Shown in pieces: positions 1 through 7,000 of a stretch of 10,022 nt of DNA (its first letter is position 1; each line of letters starts with the position of its first letter). The DNA is from CAYNNP01 sp964398215 (GTDB lineage: Bacteria > Planctomycetota > Planctomycetia > Pirellulales > Pirellulaceae), in NCBI GenBank assembly GCA_964398215.1, contig CAYNNP010000239.1, forward strand, positions 1-10,022, written 5' to 3'. A model generated the notes under the pieces. The model was not told where the DNA came from. It did not search any database and saw nothing but the letters and a program-made list of their open reading frames with translations. The position numbers and the translations under genes were made by a program.

Positions 1-119
1 ACTTTCGGCGCACCACGATAACATTCCTGTGGTTTAACCAATGAAAATTGTGTCGACCTCCGGCCTAAAAACTCACAGACCCTTTGGCCTTTCATCAAGG
101 TCAACTACCGTCTGCAGCA
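1..119. other. Non-coding flank downstream of the oxidase gene
   Basis: No supported gene. A perfect 6-base inverted repeat GTCTGC/GCAGAC (110-115 and 124-129) overlaps the oxidase stop codon, with no T tract after it on the minus strand. The longest start-to-stop frame is a few dozen codons with no ribosome site. Confidence 0.4.
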
Positions 120-1253
120 CTAGGCAGACAACAGTCGGTTGATGCGAAATAGGTTGCGTACGAAACCGTCATTTTTTTCCTGAGCTATGGACGCGGCTAG
201 TTCGCCTAGTGTGCTTGTGAATTTAAAGCCGTGACCCGAGAGTCCTGCGACGATGACGATCCGTGAATTGTCAGGGTGCGTGTCGATCAAAAAATGTTCG
301 TCTGCTGTGACAGTGTAGAAGCACTTGGATTGTTTGCTGGGCGCAGGTTCCAGGTGACTCAGGTGGGCTGCATTGAACTCGCACACCAATCGCAGGTCTT
401 CTGGATCAGCCACCTGCTCTGTCGTCGTGGGATGATTGATCGGTTGTCCGCCGCTGTGCCGGGCAACTTTGACACCGGCCGCGTCGAGTTTTGGGAAGCC
501 ATAAAAATAGCCCTCGGGTGTTTCGTAGAAAAAGCAAGGAAACCCCTCGTCGATACTGTACCGCCGATCTGAAGTTGGAAACCAATACTGATACTTTCGC
601 AGTAGCTTGAATTGGATCCCAAGTTCGGAGAGCAGCTGGTTGGACCATGCGCCTGCGGCAATGACCAACCGATCTGTACGGATAGTTTGATCGTCGGTTT
701 GGATTTCAATGCTGTTGCCTACCGACTTCCAAGTGTTGACCGTCTTGCAGTGTTGCAATTCTGCACCGTGCTTTGCTGCAAGTTCCAAGTGTGTTCGCAC
801 GCATTCTTCTACCAACAGAAATCCGGCATTCGTTTCAATCACAGCACGCCAATCGACATCGCCATGCATGACGGGAAAACGCTTTGAGGCTTCGGGCATT
901 GCAATTTCTTCAACCGCCAATCCGTGCTCGGCTGCACTTCGAAGCACGCCTGGTACGACCACTCCATTGGCGGGGCCGATTTGCACAATCGATGTGCGAT
1001 GAAACAGCTTTCGACCAGATTCTTGTTCCAGTTCATCCCACAAATCGTAGGCGCGGCGCAGCATTGGGACGTACGCTGGGTCCTCAAAATAGGCCTGGCG
1101 AATTGCTCGAGATTGCCCATGGGAACTGCCGAACGGGTGGACCGGCGGATTTCGGTCAATCCCAAGAGTCCGCAGCCCGCTTTTGGCCAGATGATACGCT
1201 GCGGAGCTTCCCACGCCGCCCAATCCCAGTACAACAACGTCCCAGTTGCTCAC
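120..1253 (-). CDS. solA: Monomeric sarcosine oxidase / N-methyl-L-amino acid oxidase family flavoenzyme
   Basis: A 377-residue FAD-dependent oxidase of the MSOX/SolA family, which oxidatively demethylates sarcosine, N-methyltryptophan or similar secondary amines to give formaldehyde and H2O2. Seen: the dinucleotide-binding motif GLGGVG at residues 10-15; H45, R49 and R52 in HGQSRAIR, matching the flavin/substrate-site residues of Bacillus MSOX at the same numbers; K262, the likely oxygen-activating lysine; C311 in KCFYTVTADEHF, the expected covalent FAD attachment site; and K344 in GLSGHGFKF. Length matches the family (about 370-390). The GTG start at 1253 is chosen because AGGAG lies 7 bases upstream and the FAD motif then begins at residue 10. 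An upstream in-frame ATG at 1373 would add 40 residues unlike the family. The gene stands alone, divergent from the FKBP gene. The family is secure; the exact substrate is not, so the symbol denotes the family. Confidence 0.9.
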   Translation of the reverse strand: MSNWDVVVLGLGGVGSSAAYHLAKSGLRTLGIDRNPPVHPFGSSHGQSRAIRQAYFEDPAYVPMLRRAYDLWDELEQESGRKLFHRTSIVQIGPANGVVVPGVLRSAAEHGLAVEEIAMPEASKRFPVMHGDVDWRAVIETNAGFLLVEECVRTHLELAAKHGAELQHCKTVNTWKSVGNSIEIQTDDQTIRTDRLVIAAGAWSNQLLSELGIQFKLLRKYQYWFPTSDRRYSIDEGFPCFFYETPEGYFYGFPKLDAAGVKVARHSGGQPINHPTTTEQVADPEDLRLVCEFNAAHLSHLEPAPSKQSKCFYTVTADEHFLIDTHPDNSRIVIVAGLSGHGFKFTSTLGELAASIAQEKNDGFVRNLFRINRLLSA

Positions 1254-1260
1254 GCTATCA

Positions 1261-1265
1261 CTCCT
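1261..1265 (-). promoter_or_regulatory. Shine-Dalgarno site of the sarcosine oxidase-like gene
   Basis: AGGAG on the minus strand, 7 bases before the GTG codon at 1253. It decides the start against the longer frame from 1373, which has no comparable site. It is the clearest ribosome binding site in the window. Confidence 0.75.
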
Positions 1266-1393
1266 GTGGGTGGTAGAATCAAATTTGCATATCAAAAACG
1301 CGTAGCGTCCGCACTTAGCGTACAATGTGCACTCGCTGTCTGTCATTGTTTGGGCAGTGCAATTCCCTTTCACGCAACAATCAGAATAGATCT

Positions 1394-1930
1394 ATGAAAA
1401 CTATCGTCTCTACTTTCGCTTTCTTGCTGCTGACAGGCAGCCTGGCAAGTTCGGCATTCGCACAGGGTGCCGCCCTTTCGGGGATTCAGGGTACTGCCGA
1501 AAAAATGGCCGACAAAGTACAGAACAAGATCATGGCGGGGCCTGTCGACAAACAAGAACGCGTGGCACCTGGAAAGATCGACAAGGATGCATCAAAGGAG
1601 TTTAAGAAGACCAACTCAGGCTTGAAGTACCGCATTCTACGCAAGAGCAAGAAAACGAAGCCCAAAGCAAGCGACACCGTTGTTGCCCATTACAAAGGAT
1701 GGCTTGATAGTAAGAAGATTTTCGATAGCAGCTATCGCCGTGGCGAACCAATTCCGTTTCCGCTGAAGGGCGTGATTGCTGGTTGGACTGAGGGTTTGCA
1801 GTTGATTGGTGAAGGCGGAATGATCGAGCTGGATATTCCTCACGAACTTGCCTATGGCGTACGCGGACGCCCCGGCATTCCACCCCGTGCGCGACTTCAC
1901 TTCATTGTTGAACTCGTATCGATCAAATAG
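1394..1930 (+). CDS. Exported FKBP-type peptidyl-prolyl cis-trans isomerase
   Basis: A 178-residue protein that probably catalyses prolyl bond isomerisation outside the cytoplasm. Residues 1-23 form a signal peptide (MK start, hydrophobic core, AFA cleavage site before Q24). Residues 25-77 are a lysine-rich linker. Residues 78-178 are one FKBP domain ending in FIVELVSIK. The canonical active-site positions appear intact: Y100, F110, D111, F122, V127, I128, W131, Y154 and F170, within HYKGWL, IFDSS, GVIAGWTEGLQL and AYG. ATG at 1394 is preferred because the signal peptide begins there; an upstream ATG at 1325 would bury it. The ribosome site is weak (AGAATAGATCT region). The gene is monocistronic, divergent from the oxidase and followed by a strong hairpin. 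The layout recalls FkpA/Mip proteins but lacks their long dimerisation helix. No lipobox cysteine is present, so it should be soluble and periplasmic. Confidence 0.92.
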   Translation: MKTIVSTFAFLLLTGSLASSAFAQGAALSGIQGTAEKMADKVQNKIMAGPVDKQERVAPGKIDKDASKEFKKTNSGLKYRILRKSKKTKPKASDTVVAHYKGWLDSKKIFDSSYRRGEPIPFPLKGVIAGWTEGLQLIGEGGMIELDIPHELAYGVRGRPGIPPRARLHFIVELVSIK

Positions 1931-1958
1931 TTGATCGCTGCACCAAAGTTGAAGCAGA

Positions 1959-2013
1959 AAACGACACACTCTGATTCCTAGCCAAGTGGCCAACGAATCG
2001 GATTGTGTCGTTT
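1959..2013. terminator. Long hairpin between convergent genes, probable bidirectional terminator
   Basis: Two 19-base arms, at 1959-1977 and 1995-2013, are reverse complements except for one mismatch and one G-U pair, with a 17-base loop that contains a small nested GCC/GGC stem. The downstream side reads GTTTGTC on plus and GTTTTC on minus, so the T tracts are short. It lies 28 bases after the FKBP stop and 67 bases after the stop of the facing aminotransferase gene, so it could end transcription from both. The structure is seen; the terminator role is inferred. Confidence 0.7.
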
Positions 2014-2039
2014 GTCATTGAATCGCGAGTTTGCTGCAC

Positions 2040-2065
2040 ACAAGATCTTGTTGAAGTGATCTTGT
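2040..2065. repeat. Short inverted repeat between convergent genes
   Basis: Perfect 8-base arms ACAAGATC (2040-2047) and GATCTTGT (2058-2065) with a 10-base loop, just beyond the aminotransferase stop. There is no T tract on either side, so it is a weak terminator candidate or an RNA 3'-end structure for the minus-strand transcript. Confidence 0.4.
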
Positions 2066-2080
2066 TGGCACGTTAGATGG

Positions 2081-3238
2081 CTAGGCAGCGATTTTCGCGT
2101 TGGCAGCATAGTAGTTGCTGATCGTATCGACGACTTGCTGTTGCTGAGACTCTGTGATCGACGGAAAGATTGGTAGATTCAAAATCTCTTGGCTTGCTCG
2201 CACCGTTTCGACCAGTGATGCCGAATCACTGTTCAAGTGCCGATAGCATTCTTGTTGATGGACTGGCACAGGGTAATAGATTTCGCTTGCGACAGACCGT
2301 TCGGACATGAAAGTGCGGACGTTGTCGCGGCGTCCGTTGCCAACACGAATTGAAAACTGGTTCCAGACATGGAAGGCAGCGGGATCTTCGACTGGTAGTG
2401 TTACTTGATCTTCGCCGACCAAATTTGCGTCCGTAAACATTCGCTTGTATCGGGCTGCGGCTACTTGCCGATCGGTAACCGTTTGTGGCAAGTGGGCCAT
2501 TTTCACGCGGAGTATGGCTGCTTGGAAACTATCCAGTCGACTGTTGATTCCAACGACTTGATGGTAGTAGCGGGGACGCATGCCATGGCCAGCAAACAAT
2601 CGCAAGCGATCGGCCGTTGCGGCATCGTTGGTCGTTAGCATCCCGCCATCGCCCATTCCGCCAAGATTTTTGGTCGGATAAAAACTAAAGCAACCCATCA
2701 GTCCCCAACTGCCTGCTGGTCGAGAATTGTATGCCGCGCCGATGGCTTGAGCGGCGTCCTCGATGACAGGGATATCATGTTGTGCAGCAATTTGGCAAAT
2801 GCGATCAATCTGGCAGCACTGGCCAAACAAATGCACGGGAATGATTGCTTTGGTGTTCGGTGTGACCGCCGCTTCAACACAAGCCGGGTCAACGTTGTAC
2901 GTATCGGGGCAGATGTCCACAAACACAGGAGTCGCACCCAGCCGCGTAACGCAACTGACAGAGGCAAAGAACGTGAAGCTCGGCACGATGACTTCGTCGC
3001 CAGGGCCAACGCCCAAAACCATCAAGGAAAGCAGCAGTGCATCGCTACCAGACGCACATCCAATTGCACTTTCGGCTTGGCTATACGCGGCCACTTCACG
3101 CTCGAGATCAATCACGTCAGGGCCAAACAGAAACCGTCCGCTATCGATCACAGCGGTCACGGCTTCGATGAATTCTTCGCGATAGGGTCGATTGTCTTGA
3201 TTAATGTCCAGTAACGGTACGGGATTGCCGTCTGCCAT
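2081..3238 (-). CDS. DegT/DnrJ/EryC1/StrS-family PLP-dependent aminotransferase
   Basis: A 385-residue fold-type I aminotransferase of the family that transaminates keto-sugars (usually nucleotide-linked) for O-antigen, capsule or other glycans. Seen: N-terminal VPLLDINQDNRPYREEF; CASGSDALLL at 61-70 for the cofactor phosphate; FVDICPDTYNVDP at 106-118; HLFGQ at 136-140; EDAAQAIGA with D161 to pair with the pyridine nitrogen; and SFYPTKNLGGMGDGGML, where K190 is the expected Schiff-base lysine. The C-terminal half has NSRLDSFQAAIL and YYPVPVHQQ, also typical. Length is normal. ATG at 3238 follows GGAAGG at about 10 bases. It resembles UDP-sugar 3-aminotransferases (WbpE/WlbC type), but the substrate cannot be read from sequence alone. 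No sugar dehydrogenase, dehydratase or acetyltransferase lies beside it, so it appears to be a stand-alone gene. Confidence 0.9.
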   Translation of the reverse strand: MADGNPVPLLDINQDNRPYREEFIEAVTAVIDSGRFLFGPDVIDLEREVAAYSQAESAIGCASGSDALLLSLMVLGVGPGDEVIVPSFTFFASVSCVTRLGATPVFVDICPDTYNVDPACVEAAVTPNTKAIIPVHLFGQCCQIDRICQIAAQHDIPVIEDAAQAIGAAYNSRPAGSWGLMGCFSFYPTKNLGGMGDGGMLTTNDAATADRLRLFAGHGMRPRYYHQVVGINSRLDSFQAAILRVKMAHLPQTVTDRQVAAARYKRMFTDANLVGEDQVTLPVEDPAAFHVWNQFSIRVGNGRRDNVRTFMSERSVASEIYYPVPVHQQECYRHLNSDSASLVETVRASQEILNLPIFPSITESQQQQVVDTISNYYAANAKIAA

Positions 3239-3516
3239 CTGTATTCAACCTTCCATGGTCGGATTCGGGGTCTCTGCAAGCGCAGGGTTGTTATTATTTA
3301 ACATTGAAGTACCCGTAGGCTTGGTTAGCGGTCAATAGCGAAAGAGAAATCTGTCGTCACAAGCGGCCCGCCGCAACACTTTGTCGCACGCGCGTTGTCC
3401 CGGCGTTTAGCGTGTCACGGCGATCTCAGTTGTTGCTCTGACGGGAGGCTAGGCGGTCTGGATTTCTGGGCAAAAAGCCTTGGATCGCGTGTGGCGAATT
3501 TGGATTTGTGGGGCCA

Positions 3517-3536
3517 GTTTCACAGCATGTTTCACA
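3517..3536 (+). repeat. Direct repeat GTTTCACA, possible operator upstream of the sigma gene
   Basis: GTTTCACA occurs at 3517-3524 and again at 3529-3536, a 12-base period slightly longer than one helical turn, ending 5 bases before the proposed -35 box. Two half-sites on nearly the same helix face upstream of a promoter fit an activator or alternative sigma site. The repeat is seen; the function is inference. Confidence 0.35.
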
Positions 3537-3541
3537 ATTCT

Positions 3542-3570
3542 TTTACAAATTCGATCTGATCCCTAATAAT
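3542..3570 (+). promoter_or_regulatory. Sigma-70-like promoter of the sigma/anti-sigma operon
   Basis: TTTACA (3542-3547) and AATAAT (3565-3570) each match the -35 and -10 consensus at five of six positions and are separated by exactly 17 bases. Transcription would start near 3577, leaving a leader of about 47 bases before the ATG at 3624. No obvious GGAAC-type ECF -35 box is seen, so housekeeping expression rather than self-activation is suggested. Confidence 0.5.
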
Positions 3571-3578
3571 TTGCCGCC

Positions 3579-3594
3579 TTGGCTCGTTAGCCAA
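3579..3594 (+). repeat. Leader hairpin upstream of the sigma factor gene
   Basis: Perfect inverted repeat TTGGCT-CGTT-AGCCAA: 6-base arms and a 4-base loop, right at the predicted transcript 5' end and 29 bases before the start codon. It could stabilise the 5' end or be a protein site on DNA. It is too short and has no T tract for a terminator. Confidence 0.4.
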
Positions 3595-3623
3595 CTGAAC
3601 GCTTCCCTGGGAATCAAAAACCA

Positions 3624-4139
3624 ATGTCAGAACCCGCCAATTCAGCTTGGCCGGCCGATGTAATCACGGAGCTCGTAGAACGGTACGAGCGTCCGCTGCT
3701 GGCGTATGCCGGAAAGATGCTGGGGGGTGACTGGCAAGCCGCCCAGGATGCTGTGCAAGAAACTTTCCTACGGTTGTGTCGCGAAGATCGTCAAAAAATT
3801 GAATCGCGAATCGCGCCGTGGCTTTTTTCAGTTTGTCGAACCCGAGTAATCGACATGCAACGAACCAAACATTCCACGCCTGTCGACACTTCCGAAGTCG
3901 TCCTCAGCGATCCGACCCCAGACGCAGCAGATGTGATCATCAATGCAGAAGAGGAATCGATCGTTGCGAGAATGGTGAATCGGTTGTCACCACGACAACA
4001 AGAAGTCTTGCGATTACGAATGCAAGCAGATTTGAGTTATCGCGAAATTGCAGACGTCACTGGTTTGAGCGTCAGCAATGTTGGATTTCACCTTCATCAA
4101 GCCGTCAGGAACTTGCGCGATTCGCTCGCCGTGAGTTGA
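3624..4139 (+). CDS. RNA polymerase sigma factor, sigma-70 family, ECF-like
   Basis: A 171-residue two-domain sigma factor that would direct RNA polymerase to a dedicated promoter set. Region 2 lies at about 17-82, with DAVQETFLRL (42-51) and WLFSVCRTRVIDMQR (66-80) in the core-binding and -10 recognition helices. A short acidic linker at about 83-110 follows. Region 4 lies at about 112-167, with LSPRQQEVLRLRM and the helix-turn-helix LSYREIADVTGLSVSNVGFHLHQAVRNLR. Regions 1, 3.0 and 3.1 are absent, as in ECF sigma factors, and length is normal for that class. ATG at 3624 follows only a weak GGGAA. The adjacent downstream gene encodes a membrane anti-sigma-like protein 66 bases away, which supports a regulated sigma/anti-sigma pair. 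The family is certain; the ECF subgroup and target genes are unknown. Confidence 0.93.
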   Translation: MSEPANSAWPADVITELVERYERPLLAYAGKMLGGDWQAAQDAVQETFLRLCREDRQKIESRIAPWLFSVCRTRVIDMQRTKHSTPVDTSEVVLSDPTPDAADVIINAEEESIVARMVNRLSPRQQEVLRLRMQADLSYREIADVTGLSVSNVGFHLHQAVRNLRDSLAVS

Positions 4140-4205
4140 AACACCTGCCCCACCAATACACGGATCGGATTCGGTCCAAATTATTTTCTTTCGAGAATCA
4201 TTGAA

Positions 4206-6924
4206 ATGTCAAATTCGACTTGGGACGATCCGCGCATCACGGCTTACGTGTTGGGTGGATTGTCAGACGAGGACCGAGCCGCTTTCGAGGAAGAGCTGCA
4301 AAGCAATTCTGAGTTGGCAGCTGCTGTCACCGATGCCCGGTCTGTTACAGATCAACTTCGGGGTTTCTATGACTCGGAAAGCCCACCGTCTCTTTCAAGT
4401 GAACATCGCCAAGCCATCATTGCTGGTGACGAGACGAACGTTGCGCCGCGACCAGCCTCTCCCTACACTTCTGATACCGGTTCGCGCAAGCCAATGTTTG
4501 CTTTGTTCGCTGCCGCTGCTGTGTTGTTATTGTTGGTTGGGATTTCGCCTTGGCTATTGAATCTGAAAAACGTTGCGATGCAGGGGCCAACAGATTCAGC
4601 CAACCCTCCGATGCCTAATGTCAGTGCTTCGCCTAAGAATTCTTCTCCTTCTAGGAACGAGCCAGCGCCTTCTAGGAACGAGCCAGCACCTGCCGGTAGC
4701 GCTGCGACTGAGGGTGATTCACTCGACCTGAGCGCTATGCCCTCGCAGCCGTTTTCAGATCCTGAGCCGAACGCAATGCCCCGACATAAACCGACACCTA
4801 AAGTTGCAAAAAGTTTTGCAGCAGACGAAAGCCAGGACGACATGATTCCTGGTGGCAAGAATGGCTTGGTGGAACGAGCATCCCGGGGAAATATGGACCA
4901 AGCCAAAAACAAAGGTTTATCGTTGCCCGCAGCGCCAAATCCAGTCCCGCCTGGTCGGATAGCAGCCCCTGGTCGGATAGCAGCCCCTAGTCGGANNNNN
5001 NNNNNNNNNNNNNNNNNNNNNNNNNNNNNNNNNNNNNNNNNNNNNNNNNNNNNNNNNNNNNNNNNNNNNNNNNNNNNNNNNNNNNNNNNNNNNNNGTCGG
5101 ATAGCAGCCCCTGGTCGGATAGCAGCCCCTAGTCGGAAAACAGCCCCTTCTAGCCAAAGGCGAGGAGGACGTGGTGGAGAAGACATTGAAAGAGGTAAAA
5201 GAGATATCGGAGGAGGTGGCGGTTTTGGGGGAGGAGGAAGAGGTGGTGGTGGTGGTGCGGCGCCCATGCCCAAAGCCTTACCGGGACCAGTGAAACCACA
5301 ACCTCAAAAAAAGAGTGTGGCGAATAAGGCAGTAGCCGGGAAGGATGCTGCGGACAAGAAGAAGGATGGATTTACCCTACAGGACAGAGGGGTGATGAGG
5401 CAGCAATCGGAGGCTACCGTGGAAAGCAAGCTCAGCGTAAATCTGTCCAAGAGCAGTGCACAACAATTTGGGCAAGAAGGCGCTGGTGTGCCTGGTGGCC
5501 AGTTTGACAGAATTACTGACAATCCTTTCATTCGTGTTTCCGAGCAGTCCGTCAGTACTTTTAGTGTCGATGTCGACACGGCCAGTTACAGCAAGACGCG
5601 CAACTACTTGTTGCGGGCTGGGCAATTGCCGCCTCCGGATGCTGTGCGAATCGAAGAGTTGGTCAACTATTTTGACTACAGCTACAAGGCTCCCGAAAAG
5701 GCGGATGCTGATCCATTCACTACGGACGTTGTACTGACAACGTGCCCTTGGAACAAACAACATCGACTGGCCCGGATCGCATTGAAAGGCAAGACGATGA
5801 AAAAATCCAAGCGACCACCGTCCAACTTGGTATTCCTGCTGGATACCAGCGGATCAATGAATCGGCCCAACAAGCTGCCGTTGGTAATTGAAGGCATGAA
5901 AATGCTGGTCGACCAACTCCGTGGCGATGACAAAGTAGCCATTGCTGTCTATGCGGGTTCGGCTGGTCTGATTCTGGACAGCACGTCGGCAAAAAAGAAG
6001 AAAGACATCAATCGCGCACTGACACAACTGTCTGCCAACGGCAGCACCAATGGCGGCGAAGGAATCATGCTGGCGTATCAAACCGCGCGTGATAATTTCA
6101 TTGTGGATGGCGTGAATCGAGTGATCCTGTGTACCGACGGGGAATTCAATGTCGGACTGACTGGCAACGATTCTCTCGTGCGGTTGGCGGAAAAAGAATC
6201 CAAGGGTGGGATCTTTCTGTCGGTGCTTGGTTTCGGAATGGACAACCACAACGATTCCATGCTGGAACAAATCAGCGGGAAAGGCAACGGCAACTATGCC
6301 TTCATTGATTCACAAAGCGAAGCTAAGAAGGTGCTGGTTGATCAGACCGCTGGTACGCTGGTGACGATAGCGAAAGATGTCAAGCTGCAATTGGAATTCA
6401 ATCCGAACAAAGTCTCTCAGTACCGTTTGCTGGGCTACGAGAACCGAATCTTGGCGACGCAGGATTTCAAAGATGACAAGAAAGACGCTGGCGAGATTGG
6501 CGCTGGGCATGCGGTCACTGCGCTGTATGAGATCGTGCCTGCTGGCGAAGAAGCGGATGCCAGCCCACCTGCAGCGGATGCACTTCGCTACCTAGAAAAG
6601 GTGCCCACTGAGGCAGCCAAGGGCGATGAACTGCTGACTTTGAAGTTGCGCTACAAACAGCCCAGTGGTACCGTGAGTAAAGAAATTGTACGGCGAATCA
6701 CGGACGAAACGGTTGATTTTGCAAAAGCCAATGTCGATGTTCGCTTCGCCGCCGCTGTTGCCGGTTTCGGCATGCAGCTTCGCAAAAGTCCTTACATTGG
6801 GTCATGGACGATGGCGAACGTTCTCCGTACCGCCGAAGACGCCAAGGGCAAGGACAAGTACGAACTGAGGGCTGAATTTGTCCGCATGGTCCGTAAAGCC
6901 AGTGAGATTATCACCGGCGAGTAA
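4206..6924 (+). CDS. Membrane anti-sigma-like protein fused to a YfbK-type von Willebrand A module (contains assembly gap)
   Basis: One gene split by 100 Ns. Residues 1-60 (DDPRITAYVLGGLSDEDRAAFEEEL) resemble the cysteine-free N-terminal domain of planctomycete anti-sigma factors. Residues 97-118 are a transmembrane helix, preceded by RK, so the head should be cytoplasmic. A Pro/Ser-rich then Gly-rich stalk follows, with SRNEPAP and GRIAAP repeats. After the stalk come a YfbK N-terminal domain (NPFIRVSEQSVSTFSVDVDT, from about 5521), a VWA domain with MIDAS residues DTSGSM (5842-5859), T at 6046 and D at 6136, and a YfbK C-terminal DUF3520 domain (GYENRILATQDFKDDKKDAGEIGAGH). Likely role: to hold the neighbouring sigma factor at the membrane and respond to an extracytoplasmic ligand. 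The frame changes by one across the N run because 100 is not a multiple of three; the repeat phase argues for an intact gene. Ribosome site weak. Domains confident; mechanism inferred. Confidence 0.85.
4647..4688 (+). repeat. Two-copy 21-base tandem repeat in the stalk
   Basis: Copies at 4647-4667 and 4668-4688 are identical apart from the last base and encode SRNEPAP twice. They lie just outside the membrane helix, inside the extracytoplasmic linker. Being in frame, a change of copy number would only alter stalk length. Confidence 0.8.
4953..4995 (+). repeat. 18-base tandem repeat array, left part (GRIAAP)
   Basis: The unit GGTCGGATAGCAGCCCCT is repeated without interruption, encoding GRIAAP, with a final G-to-A variant giving SR before the N run. 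Positions 4954-4995 (42 bases) are identical to 5096-5137 on the far side of the gap. An in-frame minisatellite in a coding stalk is a likely site of slippage and the probable reason the assembly broke here. Confidence 0.9.
4996..5095. other. Assembly gap of 100 Ns
   Basis: Exactly 100 N characters, the usual placeholder for a scaffold gap of unknown length. It sits inside the 18-base repeat array. The flanking codon phase (a lone A before, GT after) requires a true length divisible by three. The repeat phase predicts 12 bases plus a multiple of 18, or equally an overlap of the two contig ends, since minus 42 has the same phase. Confidence 0.95.
5096..5137 (+). repeat. 18-base tandem repeat array, right part (GRIAAP)
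   Basis: Same unit as the left array, read in the frame that continues into the VWA module: RIAAPGRIAAPSR, then KTAPSSQRRGG. Identical over all 42 bases to 4954-4995. The array decays at 5138 (AAAACAGCCCC) and passes into a Gly/Arg-rich segment with GGGGG runs (about 5155-5260). Confidence 0.9.
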
Positions 6925-7000
6925 AACAACGTGCACCGATTTATTCCGTCGATCAGCAGGTCGGGAATGTTTGGTCCCAGCGAGTCTGATGTGAATCGGA

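Larger units (their letters stand above)
3239..3623. other. 385-base divergent intergenic region
   Basis: No convincing gene on either strand. It separates the aminotransferase (minus) from the sigma factor gene (plus) and must hold both promoters. The left part has an AT-rich patch near 3288-3304 (TTATTATTTAACA), which reads TTAAATAATAA toward the aminotransferase without a clear -35 partner. The middle part (about 3340-3480) is GC-richer and featureless to my reading. The right part holds a repeated GTTTCACA motif, a sigma-70-like promoter and a small hairpin, listed separately. Confidence 0.6.

Noticed and set aside
276..1276. Several plus-strand open frames opposite the oxidase gene
   Set aside because: They mirror a well-supported minus-strand gene and show no domain signatures or ribosome sites.
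1254..1373. 40-residue N-terminal extension of the oxidase gene from ATG at 1373
   Set aside because: The extension has no family similarity, and AGGAG sits 7 bases before the GTG at 1253, placing the FAD motif at its normal position.
1325..1393. 23-residue upstream extension of the FKBP gene
   Set aside because: It would bury a clear signal peptide that starts with the ATG at 1394.
4201..4560. Open frame overlapping the anti-sigma head in another frame
   Set aside because: Its product has no family resemblance, whereas the overlapping frame has the domain, the membrane helix and continuity with the stalk.
4953..5137. CRISPR-like array because of short repeated units
   Set aside because: The 18-base units are directly adjacent with no unique spacers, are in frame with a coding region, and no cas gene is present.
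4917..5273. Proline-rich minus-strand frame running through the N run
   Set aside because: It is the reverse strand of the G-rich stalk, crosses unknown bases, and has no ribosome site or recognisable domain.
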